From Lyngbya aestuarii BL J (GTDB lineage: Bacteria; Cyanobacteriota; Cyanobacteriia; Cyanobacteriales; Microcoleaceae): DNA of 64,000 nt. The stretch covers positions 1 to 64,000 of the forward strand of contig NZ_AUZM01000021.1 in assembly GCF_000478195.2 (NCBI RefSeq). Reading direction: 5' to 3'. The position numbers and the translations under genes are program-made. The notes beneath the pieces were generated by a model, which had not been told where the DNA came from, searched no databases, and was given only the letters and a program-made list of their open reading frames with translations. This document shows, in pieces, positions 54,080 through 63,826 of this stretch. The stretch's first letter is position 1; every line of letters starts with the position of its first letter.

Positions 54080-55906
54080 ATGGCTACCGCAGAGTCAAAC
54101 GCTTCTCCCGAACAGCCCGAAAAAATCCATTTACCGAAAACGAGCGAATCTGAAACCCTAAAAAAGATTCGCCACACCGCGTCTCATATCATGGCGATGG
54201 CAGTTCAGAAGCTCTTTCCCAAGGCTCAGGTAACGATCGGCCCTTGGATAGAAAATGGCTTCTATTACGATTTTGACAGTCCAGAACCATTTACCGAGAA
54301 AGATCTCAAAGCCATTCAAAAAGAAATGGCAAAGATCATCAAGCGCAAACTACCTGTAGTCCGCGAAGAACTCTCCCGTGAAGAAGCCAAACGTCGAATT
54401 GAAGAACTCGGAGAACCTTACAAACTAGAGATTTTAGAGGGTTTAGAAGATCCCATTACCATTTATTACCTCGGCGACCAGTGGTGGGATTTGTGTGCTG
54501 GCCCTCACGTAGAAAATACCGCAGAGATTCATCCCAAAGCGATTGCACTCGAAAGTTTAGCCGGGGCTTATTGGCGAGGGGATGAAACCAAAGCCCAACT
54601 CCAACGAATTTACGGGACAGCTTGGGAAACTCCCGAACAACTGGCTGAATACAAACGCCGCAAGGAAGAAGCCTTAAAACGCGATCACCGGAAACTCGGT
54701 AAAGAGTTAGGATTATTTATTTTTGCCGATGTCGTCGGGCCAGGTTTGCCGTTGTGGACTCCCAAAGGAACAATTCTACGAACGGTATTAGAAGATTTCC
54801 TCAGAAAAGAACAGCTTAAGCGGGGATATCTACCCGTCGTTACGCCCCATATTGGCCGAATTGATTTGTTTAAAGCATCGGGACATTGGCAACAATATCG
54901 TGAAGATATGTTTCCGATGATGGCAGAAGATGAGGAAGCTGCCAAGTTAGAACAAGGGTTTGTTCTCAAACCGATGAACTGTCCGTTTCATATCCAAATC
55001 TACAAGAGTGAATTACGCTCTTACCGAGAACTTCCGATCCGACTGGCTGAATTTGGGACAGTCTACCGTTATGAACAGTCAGGAGAATTAGGAGGATTAA
55101 CTCGGGTTCGTGGGTTCACAGTCGATGATTCTCATTTATTTGTGACTCCCGAACAGCTAGAAAGTGAATTCTTAAATGTTGTCGATCTGATCTTGTCTGT
55201 TTTTGGCAAATTAAAACTGAGTAACTTTAAAGCGCGACTGAGTTTCCGTGATCCCGAGTCCGACAAATATATCGGTTCTGATGAGGTTTGGAACAAAGCC
55301 GAATCAGCCATCACAAAAGCGGTAGAAACCCTGGAGATGGATCATTTTCTCGGAATAGGAGAAGCGGCATTTTATGGCCCGAAACTGGATTTTATCTTTC
55401 AGGATGTCCTTGATCGAGAATGGCAACTTGGAACAGTACAGGTCGATTATAATTTGCCGGAACGGTTTGATTTAGAATATGTAGCTGAAGATGGAACTCG
55501 TCAACGTCCCGTGATGATTCACCGAGCGCCTTTTGGTTCTCTCGAACGCTTGATCGGGATTTTGATCGAACAATACGCGGGAGATTTTCCCCTGTGGTTG
55601 GCTCCGGTACAAGTGCGGTTATTAGCAGTCAGTGATGAGTTTTTACCTTATACCCAAGAGGTTGTAGAGAAAATGCGATCGCTCGATATTCGTGCTGAGG
55701 TTGATAGAAGCCGGGAACGGTTAGGAAAACAAATTCGCAATGCAGAAAAGGAAAAAATCCCAGTCATGGCGATTATCGGAGCAAAAGAGGTTGAGGCCAA
55801 TAGTCTGAGTATTAGAACCCGCGCCTCGGGTGAATTGGGGACACTCGCGGTGGATGAGGTTTGTCAACGGATACAAAATGCGATCGCTAATTTTGAAGAC
55901 TTCTAA
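54080..55906 (+). CDS. thrS: Threonyl-tRNA synthetase
   Basis: The enzyme charges tRNA-Thr. The 608 residues lack the N-terminal TGS (N1) domain of E. coli ThrRS: only about 30 residues precede the editing domain. The editing site (HTASH, His32/His36, and CAGPH, Cys139/His143) is intact. The class II catalytic core with MNCPFH and FGTVYRYEQSGELGGLTRVRGFT follows, then the anticodon-binding domain (APVQVRLLAVSDE onward). A TGS-less ThrRS appears usual in cyanobacteria. Confidence 0.95.
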   Translation: MATAESNASPEQPEKIHLPKTSESETLKKIRHTASHIMAMAVQKLFPKAQVTIGPWIENGFYYDFDSPEPFTEKDLKAIQKEMAKIIKRKLPVVREELSREEAKRRIEELGEPYKLEILEGLEDPITIYYLGDQWWDLCAGPHVENTAEIHPKAIALESLAGAYWRGDETKAQLQRIYGTAWETPEQLAEYKRRKEEALKRDHRKLGKELGLFIFADVVGPGLPLWTPKGTILRTVLEDFLRKEQLKRGYLPVVTPHIGRIDLFKASGHWQQYREDMFPMMAEDEEAAKLEQGFVLKPMNCPFHIQIYKSELRSYRELPIRLAEFGTVYRYEQSGELGGLTRVRGFTVDDSHLFVTPEQLESEFLNVVDLILSVFGKLKLSNFKARLSFRDPESDKYIGSDEVWNKAESAITKAVETLEMDHFLGIGEAAFYGPKLDFIFQDVLDREWQLGTVQVDYNLPERFDLEYVAEDGTRQRPVMIHRAPFGSLERLIGILIEQYAGDFPLWLAPVQVRLLAVSDEFLPYTQEVVEKMRSLDIRAEVDRSRERLGKQIRNAEKEKIPVMAIIGAKEVEANSLSIRTRASGELGTLAVDEVCQRIQNAIANFEDF

Positions 55907-55988
55907 ATGGGAAAAAAAAGACCTTAAAAAATGCTGACCAATCGGGATAAATTTGATATCATCGATTTGCAAGTGATGGCAGTTGCTG

Positions 55989-56141
55989 ATGCTAGTATCT
56001 CCCTCTGGGGAAAACTACTCAGTCAACGACCTCCTGCATGGACTACCTTCTAAATCGAGAATTGCAGCCGAACTCTCTAGTTCATTAGGGGTGCAGTATC
56101 ATTTGAGGAATATCAAGTTCCCCATGACTATAAATTTGTAA
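55989..56141 (+). CDS. Small ORF of 50 codons after thrS, unrecognised
   Basis: MLVSPSGENYSVNDLLHGLP then KSRIAAELSSSLGVQYHL is the main part. Its composition and the Ser/Leu pattern look like a real peptide rather than random DNA. No family is recognised and no ribosome binding site is clear. It could be a degenerate gene piece between thrS and the toxin-antitoxin module. Confidence 0.25.
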   Translation: MLVSPSGENYSVNDLLHGLPSKSRIAAELSSSLGVQYHLRNIKFPMTINL

Positions 56142-56229
56142 GGTAATATTACAATTTTTGGGGATAACAATCGCTGGAACATTGCATTTAAAGGACTGTA
56201 TTGTGCATCGTGAAGTTAAGGGGATCGGG

Positions 56230-56235
56230 TATAAT
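56230..56235 (+). promoter_or_regulatory. Perfect -10 element before the toxin-antitoxin genes
   Basis: TATAAT at 56230-56235 lies 34 bases before the antitoxin ATG. No good -35 is found at 16-18 bp upstream, so it may be activator- or context-dependent. The antitoxin probably autoregulates here. Confidence 0.45.
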
Positions 56236-56268
56236 AGACTTAGACGAATTTAATTAAAACAAACTAAT

Positions 56269-56457
56269 ATGAGTGCAACCAAGAAAGAAATAGAGTCTTT
56301 GTTGAAGCATTTACCCGATGACTGTTCCCTGGAAGATGTCCAATATCACCTCTATGTAATTGAAAAATTTCGGCATGGAATTGCTGTTTTGGATACAGCG
56401 CGAAAAATGACACAAGATGAAGCAGAAGGTTTACTGAGTAAATGGATTATCAAGTAG
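56269..56457 (+). CDS. Antitoxin of a ParE-type toxin-antitoxin module
   Basis: The 62-residue protein (MSATKKEIESLLKHLPDDCS and the tail MTQDEAEGLLSKWIIK) is typical of small cyanobacterial antitoxins paired with RelE/ParE toxins. The toxin start overlaps its end by 16 bp, a hallmark of translational coupling. It would neutralise the toxin by direct binding and repress the operon. Confidence 0.8.
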   Translation: MSATKKEIESLLKHLPDDCSLEDVQYHLYVIEKFRHGIAVLDTARKMTQDEAEGLLSKWIIK

Positions 56458-56729
56458 TTTGGTCGCCAAAAGCCTTAGATGATATTGATGCCATTGCTGC
56501 CTATATTGCCAGAGATTCTGTCTCTTACGCAGCGGCAGTTGTGCAACGCATCATTGAGGCAACTCGTGAGTTGAGTGATTGTCCACTATCGGGCAATATC
56601 ATTCAAGAGTTTGGTGATGAAACTATTCGAGAGCAACCTGCTTATAGCTATCGAATTTTATATCAAGTTAAGGATGAGACTGTGACGGTGGCGGCCATCG
56701 TTCATGGAAAACGATTATTAAAGTTATAG
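56442..56729 (+). CDS. RelE/ParE-family toxin
   Basis: The 95-residue protein has the ParE pattern: YQVVWSPKALDDIDAIAAYIAR, then VVQRIIEATRELSDCPLSG, then EQPAYSYRILYQVKDETVTVAAIVHGKR. RelE-type toxins cleave mRNA and ParE-type toxins act on gyrase; ParE is favoured by the -SY.ILYQ- end. It overlaps the antitoxin gene by 16 bp. Confidence 0.85.
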   Translation: MDYQVVWSPKALDDIDAIAAYIARDSVSYAAAVVQRIIEATRELSDCPLSGNIIQEFGDETIREQPAYSYRILYQVKDETVTVAAIVHGKRLLKL

Positions 56730-56861
56730 TTACAGAACAGTTAACCTCTCTCAAATCTATTAGTAAGAGAGAGGGATTTCTCATTCTAAAACTCAATTCT
56801 CAATGCTCAATTAGGGGTACAAATACAGTACCCCTATATTGTTAAAAAAGACAGAAATTAA

Positions 56862-59231
56862 TTAAATAAATGCACCACCATTAACCCGACGAACTCCAAT
56901 CACCGCAGGTTTAGGTGGGCCGTTTGGGTCGCCCTGAATATTACTTGGCCAATTACTCCCCCGAGGGACTAACCGCTCTTGGTTGAATAGAGTTCCATCT
57001 AAACTCAACATCGGAATAGAACGAGCCAGTTTCACACCATCACCGAGGGGAACGCTTTCGCCCGGATGCTGAACCGCCAGAAGTAAAGTATCATCCTGTC
57101 CGGCTGCATTACGAATAAAGTATGGCCCCGTCATTTCACACCGGACTGGGCCGTAGGCAAAGGGAATCACTTCACCTGCCATTGCACCACTCATCGGAAT
57201 GACAAACAGCCAGTTATTGCCAAATACCCCTGACAAGTTACTCGCAGATCCGGTTGTCGTATGGTCGATTTCTCGTGCTTCAGGATTTGCTCCCGTTGTA
57301 AACCCATTGTGACGACTGGTAGACATATCGGTTACGCCCCAAACATTACCCAGGGTGTCAAACTCCAGGTTATCAACGTTGGCATAACCCGCACCACTTA
57401 ATGCTCCACCTTCGCCCCCTTTAGCTACGTTTTGCCAGGTAAACGTCCGGGATGCAGGATCATTGCCATCTTCAACAATTTTGTACAAACCACCAGAAGT
57501 TTGAGGGGCTGTGATGTCAGATAAATACTTACTGACGATAAAAATACGAGAGTCTGGATAACCATCACCACCTGGTTCCCCGTCAGTGTAGGCAACGAAG
57601 ACTTCCCCAGTCATCGGATTGATATCCACATCTTCTGGGCGAGCAGTTGGCGTTCCTCCCACTAAATTAGCAGCTAGGAAAGCATCAACTAAAACAGCCC
57701 CTTGAGAGGTGTAGAAATCGGCTAAAGTCTTGCTTCGATAGTCGGGTAATGCTGTGGCTTCATTGGTGAGGTCAACAATCAAAGAACCGCCATCTTCAGT
57801 TTCTCCGGCAATTCCCGCCCGTTTCGGTAAACGAACTCGACCATCTCGTTGAGCTTCTCCACGGAACTGCAACTCAACGGAGGCAATTTCACTGGGAACA
57901 TTAGGATTTGTGCGAGTTTGCAAGGTTAGGGGAATCCATTCTCCAGTACCATCGGCATCCAGCTTGGCAACATAGAGCGTTCCGATATCAAATAAGGAAC
58001 TGTTAACGGCAGCAGTCGGAGACTCAACGACACCAGAACTGATAAACTTCCAAGTATGTCCACCCCGACGGTCATCTCCCATATATCCAACTGCTGGACG
58101 ACCCGGTTCAATGCGAAAAGCAATATTTTCGTGACGGAAGCGGCCTAAAGAGGTGTGTTTGCGGGGACGGAAATTCGGATCTGCCGGGGCGACTTCCACC
58201 ATCCAACCATACTTCTCACCGACTAAACCAAATTCAGCCCCCGTTGTACCTTCAATGTATTCGGTTTGTGTACCGTTGGGGAAAACCTCTTCTTGAACGC
58301 CTACAAAGAAGTCTTCTGAACCCTGGAAGTTTTCTTCTGCGGTCATAATCGTTCCCCAGGGCGTTGTACCCCCCGAACAGTTATAAGCCGTCCCGATAAT
58401 CCGGTTTCCTAAACCATCGGAACTGATAGGGAAAACATCTGCTGCGGCAGGCCCAGTTCCCACTAAGAAGTTAGTGTCTCCTTGGCGATTTCCCCAAGCG
58501 GTTACATTTTGATAACCATCCGTGCGTTCGGCGTTGATTCCTAAGCCTGAAAGCCCGTGAATACGTCGGTTGAAAGGATTTCTAGACTCTACCGTAAAAC
58601 GACCATCTGCCCCTTTTCTCATAAAGACAATCGATCCGCCCAAGTTATAGAGGAATTCACCCAAAGTTGCTCGGTCCCGAGTGGATAAATCTAAGCCTAG
58701 TACAACTGGAGCCGTTGAACCGAATGCGGCTAAATCTTCATCAGTCCCCGGAGCTACGGGTGAAATCGGATAGGAAACATATTCGTGGTTAACCCACAGG
58801 AAACCTTCAGAGAAGTCTGAACTGGTGGGAATGAAGCTTGTGTAATCGTTGTTGTAACCGAAGTAATCGTTGGAGTCTGGGAAAACGCGATCGCCCCAAC
58901 TGATGATCACATAGCGTTCAAACTCTGGCGGAACGACGACATCATCAAAGACTTCGTAGGCTGATAAGTTCAGATCTTGTCCGGGGGAAAGCATTCCCAT
59001 TCCAGTCGGAGTGGTACTCCCATTTCCACCTGTCGGAACTGCACTCGCCATTTGAGTGTATGCGTTCAGGGGATGGGGTAGCTTGACTGGTGTAAAGGAG
59101 GAGGAAGCTTGAGCTTGAGCAATACTACCGTTTGTACCGAACAAGCCCGATTCGATTTTAGGAGTTAATGTCGCTGCTGCTGCGCTGCTCCCAAAGAAAA
59201 CGAGGAATTGCCGACGAGTGAATTTAGACAT
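56862..59231 (-). CDS. PhoX-like alkaline phosphatase, Tat-exported (DUF839)
   Basis: The 789 residues begin with a Tat signal (FTRRQFLVFFG; Arg6 and Arg7) and an Ala-rich segment to about residue 42. The DUF839 PhoX body carries GGTTPWGTIMTAEENFQ and acid-rich metal sites, as in calcium/iron PhoX enzymes. It hydrolyses phosphate esters outside the cytoplasm during phosphate limitation. A Pho box lies upstream at 59512-59541, which fits PhoB/SphR control. The gene is monocistronic. Confidence 0.88.
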   Translation of the reverse strand: MSKFTRRQFLVFFGSSAAAATLTPKIESGLFGTNGSIAQAQASSSFTPVKLPHPLNAYTQMASAVPTGGNGSTTPTGMGMLSPGQDLNLSAYEVFDDVVVPPEFERYVIISWGDRVFPDSNDYFGYNNDYTSFIPTSSDFSEGFLWVNHEYVSYPISPVAPGTDEDLAAFGSTAPVVLGLDLSTRDRATLGEFLYNLGGSIVFMRKGADGRFTVESRNPFNRRIHGLSGLGINAERTDGYQNVTAWGNRQGDTNFLVGTGPAAADVFPISSDGLGNRIIGTAYNCSGGTTPWGTIMTAEENFQGSEDFFVGVQEEVFPNGTQTEYIEGTTGAEFGLVGEKYGWMVEVAPADPNFRPRKHTSLGRFRHENIAFRIEPGRPAVGYMGDDRRGGHTWKFISSGVVESPTAAVNSSLFDIGTLYVAKLDADGTGEWIPLTLQTRTNPNVPSEIASVELQFRGEAQRDGRVRLPKRAGIAGETEDGGSLIVDLTNEATALPDYRSKTLADFYTSQGAVLVDAFLAANLVGGTPTARPEDVDINPMTGEVFVAYTDGEPGGDGYPDSRIFIVSKYLSDITAPQTSGGLYKIVEDGNDPASRTFTWQNVAKGGEGGALSGAGYANVDNLEFDTLGNVWGVTDMSTSRHNGFTTGANPEAREIDHTTTGSASNLSGVFGNNWLFVIPMSGAMAGEVIPFAYGPVRCEMTGPYFIRNAAGQDDTLLLAVQHPGESVPLGDGVKLARSIPMLSLDGTLFNQERLVPRGSNWPSNIQGDPNGPPKPAVIGVRRVNGGAFI

Positions 59232-59511
59232 TGAAATTTAACTCTCTTTTCTCTCTGTTGCTGTAGAGAGGGTAGATGACTGGTTTCTACTCTCATGGCG
59301 AGTTGAAGTGACTCAAAAAAAACTCATGTTTTCCGGAATGGATTCCCAAGGTTATGAAGGATATATAGAGGTTGCCCTATTGATTGCTAGGTTGAGAATC
59401 CAAGATTGCATCCGTTACTCAGTTTTATTGATTCATTCAACTCGCACGTAAACCTCTAACATCTTATTCCTAGATATTTAAGATTCGTTTAAAAAAGCAT
59501 TAACTAAAAAA
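59232..59511. other. Long leader of the PhoX-like gene
   Basis: This stretch lies between the Pho box and the PhoX start. No other gene is seen. It should include the transcription start and a long 5' untranslated region. Confidence 0.45.
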
Positions 59512-59541
59512 TAGTTAAATCCTGGTAAATAAAAGGTTAAG
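59512..59541 (-). promoter_or_regulatory. Pho box upstream of the PhoX-like gene
   Basis: On the minus strand CTTAACCT, ATTTACCA and TTTAACTA are three octamers at an exact 11-base period (59541 down to 59512). The outer two match the cyanobacterial Pho box PyTTAAPyPy(T/A) fully and the middle at 6 of 8. A further TTTAACTT lies just upstream. The box is about 280 bp before the PhoX ATG, which is far but possible. Confidence 0.6.
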
Positions 59542-59623
59542 TCATCTCAACAAAGTTAAATTTATTTACCTATAATCTTGAATTTTTAAGCTCTATTTCT
59601 AGCAAAATTTCGCTGTCTATGCT

Positions 59624-60238
59624 CTAATCATCTCGAAAGCCGGGATCATTTGCTTGCGGGTTACGACGAGGTGTTGAACGGGGTTCGAGTCGAATAATAT
59701 TGGGGGATTCGCTATCATTGGGTTGAGTTTGGGGAGAAGTAGATTGAGATGTTGTCTGAGTCGGTGGAGAAGGTGGAACTGGGGAAGTTGACGGTTGAGA
59801 ACGAGTTTGTTGCGTGTTGGGTTGAGGACGGGTTCTTGAACCTGAAGCTGAAGGAGAAGCTGACTGGGTTGAAGTTGGTTCGTTGTAACCCAGGAGAGAC
59901 TCTGAAGGAGGGAAGTATCTTGTCAACTCGGAAATATCGCTATTAGCTTGCCATTGACTGCGAGTGACTCTAGCCCTTAAAATCGGTACGGTTTGACCTC
60001 CTCGTTCACCGAGAATCATAATTGTTACAGATTCCAAAGTAGAGTTTTCTTGAAAGGCTTGTTTGATAGATTGTTTGGCTAGAGTTTCTGCTTTTTGTAC
60101 TAACACGTTGTAGGAAGGAGTGTTAGCGTTAATCGTGAAATGACGTTCATCAACTTGAGCAACAGCAATAGAACTCAAGAAGTAACAGTTGACTAGAGTG
60201 AGAAAAGTAATCTTTAACAGGCGATTTAAAACCCACAT
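59624..60238 (-). CDS. Secreted protein with Pro/Ser/Thr-rich tail
   Basis: The 204-residue protein has a signal peptide (about 1-28, ending AVA|QV). A short folded domain (about 30-115) includes ESVTIMILGERGGQTVPILRARVTRSQWQ. A low-complexity Ser/Thr/Pro/Gln tail (about 120-204) completes it. It is likely periplasmic or extracellular. Function unknown. Confidence 0.65.
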   Translation of the reverse strand: MWVLNRLLKITFLTLVNCYFLSSIAVAQVDERHFTINANTPSYNVLVQKAETLAKQSIKQAFQENSTLESVTIMILGERGGQTVPILRARVTRSQWQANSDISELTRYFPPSESLLGYNEPTSTQSASPSASGSRTRPQPNTQQTRSQPSTSPVPPSPPTQTTSQSTSPQTQPNDSESPNIIRLEPRSTPRRNPQANDPGFRDD

Positions 60239-60478
60239 GGAAGCACTAAAATTTTATAAAGCAACACAGGATGAGCATAACAACTCCAAATTAAATTTCT
60301 GTTAAAATTGGGTTAAATTCATAATGAAATGCTCATAGCCTATGCGAATCCTGTTTGATGAATGTGTACCATGACCTTTAAAACTGTTTAATTAACGTAG
60401 TTAATCATGCTACATAACAGTTCATCTAAAATTATAAGTTAGAGCGCTTAAGTTACTGGTTAGAGCAGGGAGTTGGAG

Positions 60479-61036
60479 ATGGAATATTTACCTGATTTAT
60501 CAAAATTACCAATTCCCCAAGATGACGGGGCGTGTAATCACCTGTTGGGTGAAAGATTACCTCAATTAACACTCACTTCTACTGGCGGTAATCAATTAGA
60601 CTTATCAACTCTTTTTGGAAAGGTTGTTCTTTACTGTTATCCCATGACGAAACAACCTAACGTACCCATACCCGATGGATGGGAACAGATACCTGGTGCT
60701 GCGGGTTGTACTTGGCAATCTTGTGCTTTTCGGGATTATCATGCTGAATTACAAACTCTGGGAGTTCAGGTATACGGACTGAGTACACAAGACTCATCAT
60801 CCCAACAAGAAGCAGTTGAACGACTGCACTTGCCCTTTGAACTTCTCAGCGATGCAGATTTTATACTGACAAACTCATTAAAATTACCCACCTTTGAAGT
60901 AGAGGGAAAACGATTAATTAAGCGACTCACCCTAATTGCAGATAATGGAAAAATTGTTAAAGTCTTTTATCCCGTTTTCCCACCCGACAAAAATGCACAA
61001 GAAGTTATGGAATGGCTTGTACAAAAAGCCGTTTAA
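60479..61036 (+). CDS. Peroxiredoxin, PrxQ/BCP-like
   Basis: The 185 residues (ATG at 60479, with GGGAG before it) form an AhpC/TSA thioredoxin-fold peroxidase. The active site is GCTWQSC with Cys77 and Cys82, a four-residue spacing like PrxQ. TLFGKVVLYCYPMT and the C-terminal EVMEWLVQKA are also typical. It reduces hydroperoxides in the cytoplasm. Confidence 0.88.
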   Translation: MEYLPDLSKLPIPQDDGACNHLLGERLPQLTLTSTGGNQLDLSTLFGKVVLYCYPMTKQPNVPIPDGWEQIPGAAGCTWQSCAFRDYHAELQTLGVQVYGLSTQDSSSQQEAVERLHLPFELLSDADFILTNSLKLPTFEVEGKRLIKRLTLIADNGKIVKVFYPVFPPDKNAQEVMEWLVQKAV

Positions 61037-61074
61037 AAAGTCCTTACAATAGAATATAGTTTTAATAAATACGG

Positions 61075-61629
61075 ATGATAGGTACTGTGATACTCATTAA
61101 TTTAAAGGTTAAAAATCAAGAGATGATTGACATTTTTGAAGCGGATCTAAATGTGCCTGCTCATGCAGAGGCTATGATTGAATTAATGGATGCGTATGCG
61201 CTTGATCCAATGGGTGGTGGTCAAGGTCTGTCTAAGGAGGTTAAGGCAAATCTTCCAGCAGAACTTGCCAAAAGAAAATCAGCTCATGTTATTCTTGCCT
61301 TTATCGATGCTAAACCCGCAGGTCTTGTGGTCTGCTTAGAAGGATTTTCTACATTTGCGTGCAAGCCATTACTGAATATCCACGATCTGATGGTTGCTTT
61401 TCCCTATCGTCAAAGAGGTTTGTCCAAACTGCTTCTACAGAAAGCCGAAGATATTGCCTTCGACTTAGGCTGCTGCAAACTTACACTAGAGGTACTAGAA
61501 GGCAATCATATTGCCCAGTCAGCCTACAAGGCATTCGGATTCAGTGGTTATCAGCTCAATCCACAAATGGGCAAGGCATTATTTTGGGAGAAGAAATTAG
61601 CAGAGATGCCGAATTTGCCAAAGAGTTAA
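61075..61629 (+). CDS. GNAT-family N-acetyltransferase
   Basis: The 184 residues hold a GNAT domain: HVILAFIDAKPAGLVVCLEGF, then the acetyl-CoA motif DLMVAFPYRQRGLSKLLLQKAED and LTLEVLEGNHIAQSAYKAFGF. The N-terminal 15 residues may not belong, as an internal ATG at 61123 is also possible. It follows the peroxiredoxin gene by 38 bp. The acetyl acceptor is unknown. Confidence 0.85.
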   Translation: MIGTVILINLKVKNQEMIDIFEADLNVPAHAEAMIELMDAYALDPMGGGQGLSKEVKANLPAELAKRKSAHVILAFIDAKPAGLVVCLEGFSTFACKPLLNIHDLMVAFPYRQRGLSKLLLQKAEDIAFDLGCCKLTLEVLEGNHIAQSAYKAFGFSGYQLNPQMGKALFWEKKLAEMPNLPKS

Positions 61630-61713
61630 TATCTTTAAGTCAATGATCATTTGGGGAGTGATACCAGATTAGTAACTATATTTTCGGGGTTAGTTTACTT
61701 ACTTTTGACTTGT

Positions 61714-62670
61714 TTATTGTTTAGAATTTTGTTTTAAAATTGCTGTGAGGGTTGGATAAGAGGGTTTAACGTTAAAAACAGAAGGATTAATTGGGTTTTG
61801 GTAGGTAAAATGACGATAGCTGATACAAAATCTATCCCAATCTGCGATCTGAATTTTAAAAACTTTAATGATAATATTAGTAAGTGTTGAAGATAAATTA
61901 ATACGAAAATAGATTTTTTTATGATAAAAATGACAAATTTCTTCAACTGCTTGATTAACAGTAATGGCTGGATTTCCGAGAATAATATGTTCAGTGGATA
62001 ATGAATTAGGTGGATGGTTAACTAGATAATAAACGACTTTGGCAATATCTTCTCCGTGAATAAAGTGAAAACTTGCATCGGCTTTTAGCCAGCGAATGAA
62101 ATTAAGCTGTTTGATGACATCCGGTAAACCCGAAGTGAGATGAGAATAGGGTTTATTTGTATCTCCGCCTAATACCAAGGTTGGGAATAAAATTCTTAAA
62201 CGGGGTAAGGTTTGTTCAAGGTCTAGAAGTTGATGCAAACATTCATATTTTGAGCGAATATAATCAGTTCCAATTTCTCCCGCTTCTTTTAACATTTGAT
62301 TATCTCGACCTAAAACACTTGCGGTTGAAAAGTAGAGAATTTGTTCACAAACTTCAGGGTTAAGATGTTTAATTAAGTTTAGGGTACTCTTAACATTAAC
62401 TGCAAAAACTTCTTCAAGTCCGCCCCAAGAAGTCGCCGCTAAAATTGCAATATTAATCGTGGGTAAAAGTTCCCTATATTGTTCAATATCTCGTAAATCA
62501 GCCTTGATCAGAAAAATACCTGAACGGGCTTGATAATCAAACCCCAACTTATCCGGGTTGCGAACTAAAAAATACAGTTCATAATCCGTTTGTTGAATCA
62601 GAATTTCAGCAATATAGTGACCAATACAGCCACTCACCCCAGTGATTAAAATTCGTTTGGTCATAAGCAT
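61714..62670 (-). CDS. NAD-dependent epimerase/dehydratase (extended SDR)
   Basis: The 319-residue protein has a Rossmann start ITGVSGCIGHYIAEIL with the GxxGxxG motif. The catalytic YxxxK appears as YIRSK, with the conserved Ser in YFSTAS. It belongs to the sugar-nucleotide epimerase/dehydratase-like group; the substrate is unknown. ATGs at 62670 and 62664 are both possible; the longer reading uses TTG at 62685. Confidence 0.85.
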   Translation of the reverse strand: MLMTKRILITGVSGCIGHYIAEILIQQTDYELYFLVRNPDKLGFDYQARSGIFLIKADLRDIEQYRELLPTINIAILAATSWGGLEEVFAVNVKSTLNLIKHLNPEVCEQILYFSTASVLGRDNQMLKEAGEIGTDYIRSKYECLHQLLDLEQTLPRLRILFPTLVLGGDTNKPYSHLTSGLPDVIKQLNFIRWLKADASFHFIHGEDIAKVVYYLVNHPPNSLSTEHIILGNPAITVNQAVEEICHFYHKKIYFRINLSSTLTNIIIKVFKIQIADWDRFCISYRHFTYQNPINPSVFNVKPSYPTLTAILKQNSKQ

Positions 62671-62761
62671 AGCGGAGAGAAACAACGGATAGATTTTATT
62701 GATAATCTGAAAAAGCTATCCGTCATTCTTCATCTAGAATCTTTCCAAATTAGATTCAACA

Positions 62762-63826
62762 TTAGACAGAAACCGCTAACAATTGATCTGCTTGTTTTGC
62801 AGTTTCAAAGAAATAAGCCACATTTTCTTCGGGTGTTTTTTGGAGAACGCCATGTCCGAGATTGAGGATATGACCCCGATTTCCAGCTTTTTGAATCGTT
62901 TCTAAAATGCGATCGCGAATCAGTTGTTTTGACCCAAATAAAACACAAGGATCAATATTTCCTTGAACTCCAAGATCATGACCAATGCGACTTCTGGCTT
63001 CCGCCATATCCACAGTCCAGTCTACACTAATCATATCAACGCCGGATTTTGACATCCGTTCTAATATTCCAGAACTACCGTTAATATAAAGAATCAATGG
63101 CGTATCTGGATGCGTTTGTTTGACCAAATCAACCACTCGTTTTTGATAAGGTAACGCAAACGTTTCGTAATCTTGGGGTGCTAATTGACCGGCCCAAGAG
63201 TCAAACATCTGCACAATTTGAGCGCCACAATCAATTTGATAGCGAACATAAGTTGCAATCGAATCTGCCAGTTTTCCGAGGAATTGATGCAGCATTTCCG
63301 GTTCAGAAAATGCCATACTTTTGATAATGCGATAATCCTTAGAACTTTTTCCTTCGATCGCATAAGCGGCTAACGTCCAGGGTGCGCCAACAAACCCTAA
63401 AACCGCAGCGTTATTACCAACTTCTTGGCGTAAAGTTTGTAAAATCTCTCGAATAAACGGCAGAGATTCTTCAGGTTCGAGAGGATAAACTTGTTCAATT
63501 TGAGACAGACTACGAATTGGCGGATCGATAATCGGCCCTTTGCTTTCAACAATATCGAAATTAATCCCCATTCCCGGTAGAGGAGTGAGAATATCAGAGA
63601 ACAAAATCACGCCATCGGGCTTAAAGGCGCGATAAGGTTGCAGAGAAATTTCAACAGCGATATCAGTTTTCTCAGAGCGATCGCGAAAAGAGGGGTATTG
63701 GTCGCGCAAGTCTCGATAGGCTTTCATATAGCGACCCGCCTGTCGCATCATCCACACGGGAGGGCGGTCTAACTGTTCTCCACGCGCCGCCCGCAACAGA
63801 TAGGGAATTTGGGTCGATTCACTCAT
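62762..63826 (-). CDS. hemE: Uroporphyrinogen decarboxylase
   Basis: The enzyme decarboxylates uroporphyrinogen III to coproporphyrinogen III on the path to heme and chlorophyll. The 354-residue TIM barrel shows the signature [13 protein letters not shown] near the N-terminus and [16 protein letters not shown]. Later motifs include [10 protein letters not shown] and [14 protein letters not shown]. The gene is monocistronic; it ends 91 bp past the start of the SDR gene on the same strand. Confidence 0.97.
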   Translation of the reverse strand: MSESTQIPYLLRAARGEQLDRPPVWMMRQAGRYMKAYRDLRDQYPSFRDRSEKTDIAVEISLQPYRAFKPDGVILFSDILTPLPGMGINFDIVESKGPIIDPPIRSLSQIEQVYPLEPEESLPFIREILQTLRQEVGNNAAVLGFVGAPWTLAAYAIEGKSSKDYRIIKSMAFSEPEMLHQFLGKLADSIATYVRYQIDCGAQIVQMFDSWAGQLAPQDYETFALPYQKRVVDLVKQTHPDTPLILYINGSSGILERMSKSGVDMISVDWTVDMAEARSRIGHDLGVQGNIDPCVLFGSKQLIRDRILETIQKAGNRGHILNLGHGVLQKTPEENVAYFFETAKQADQLLAVSV

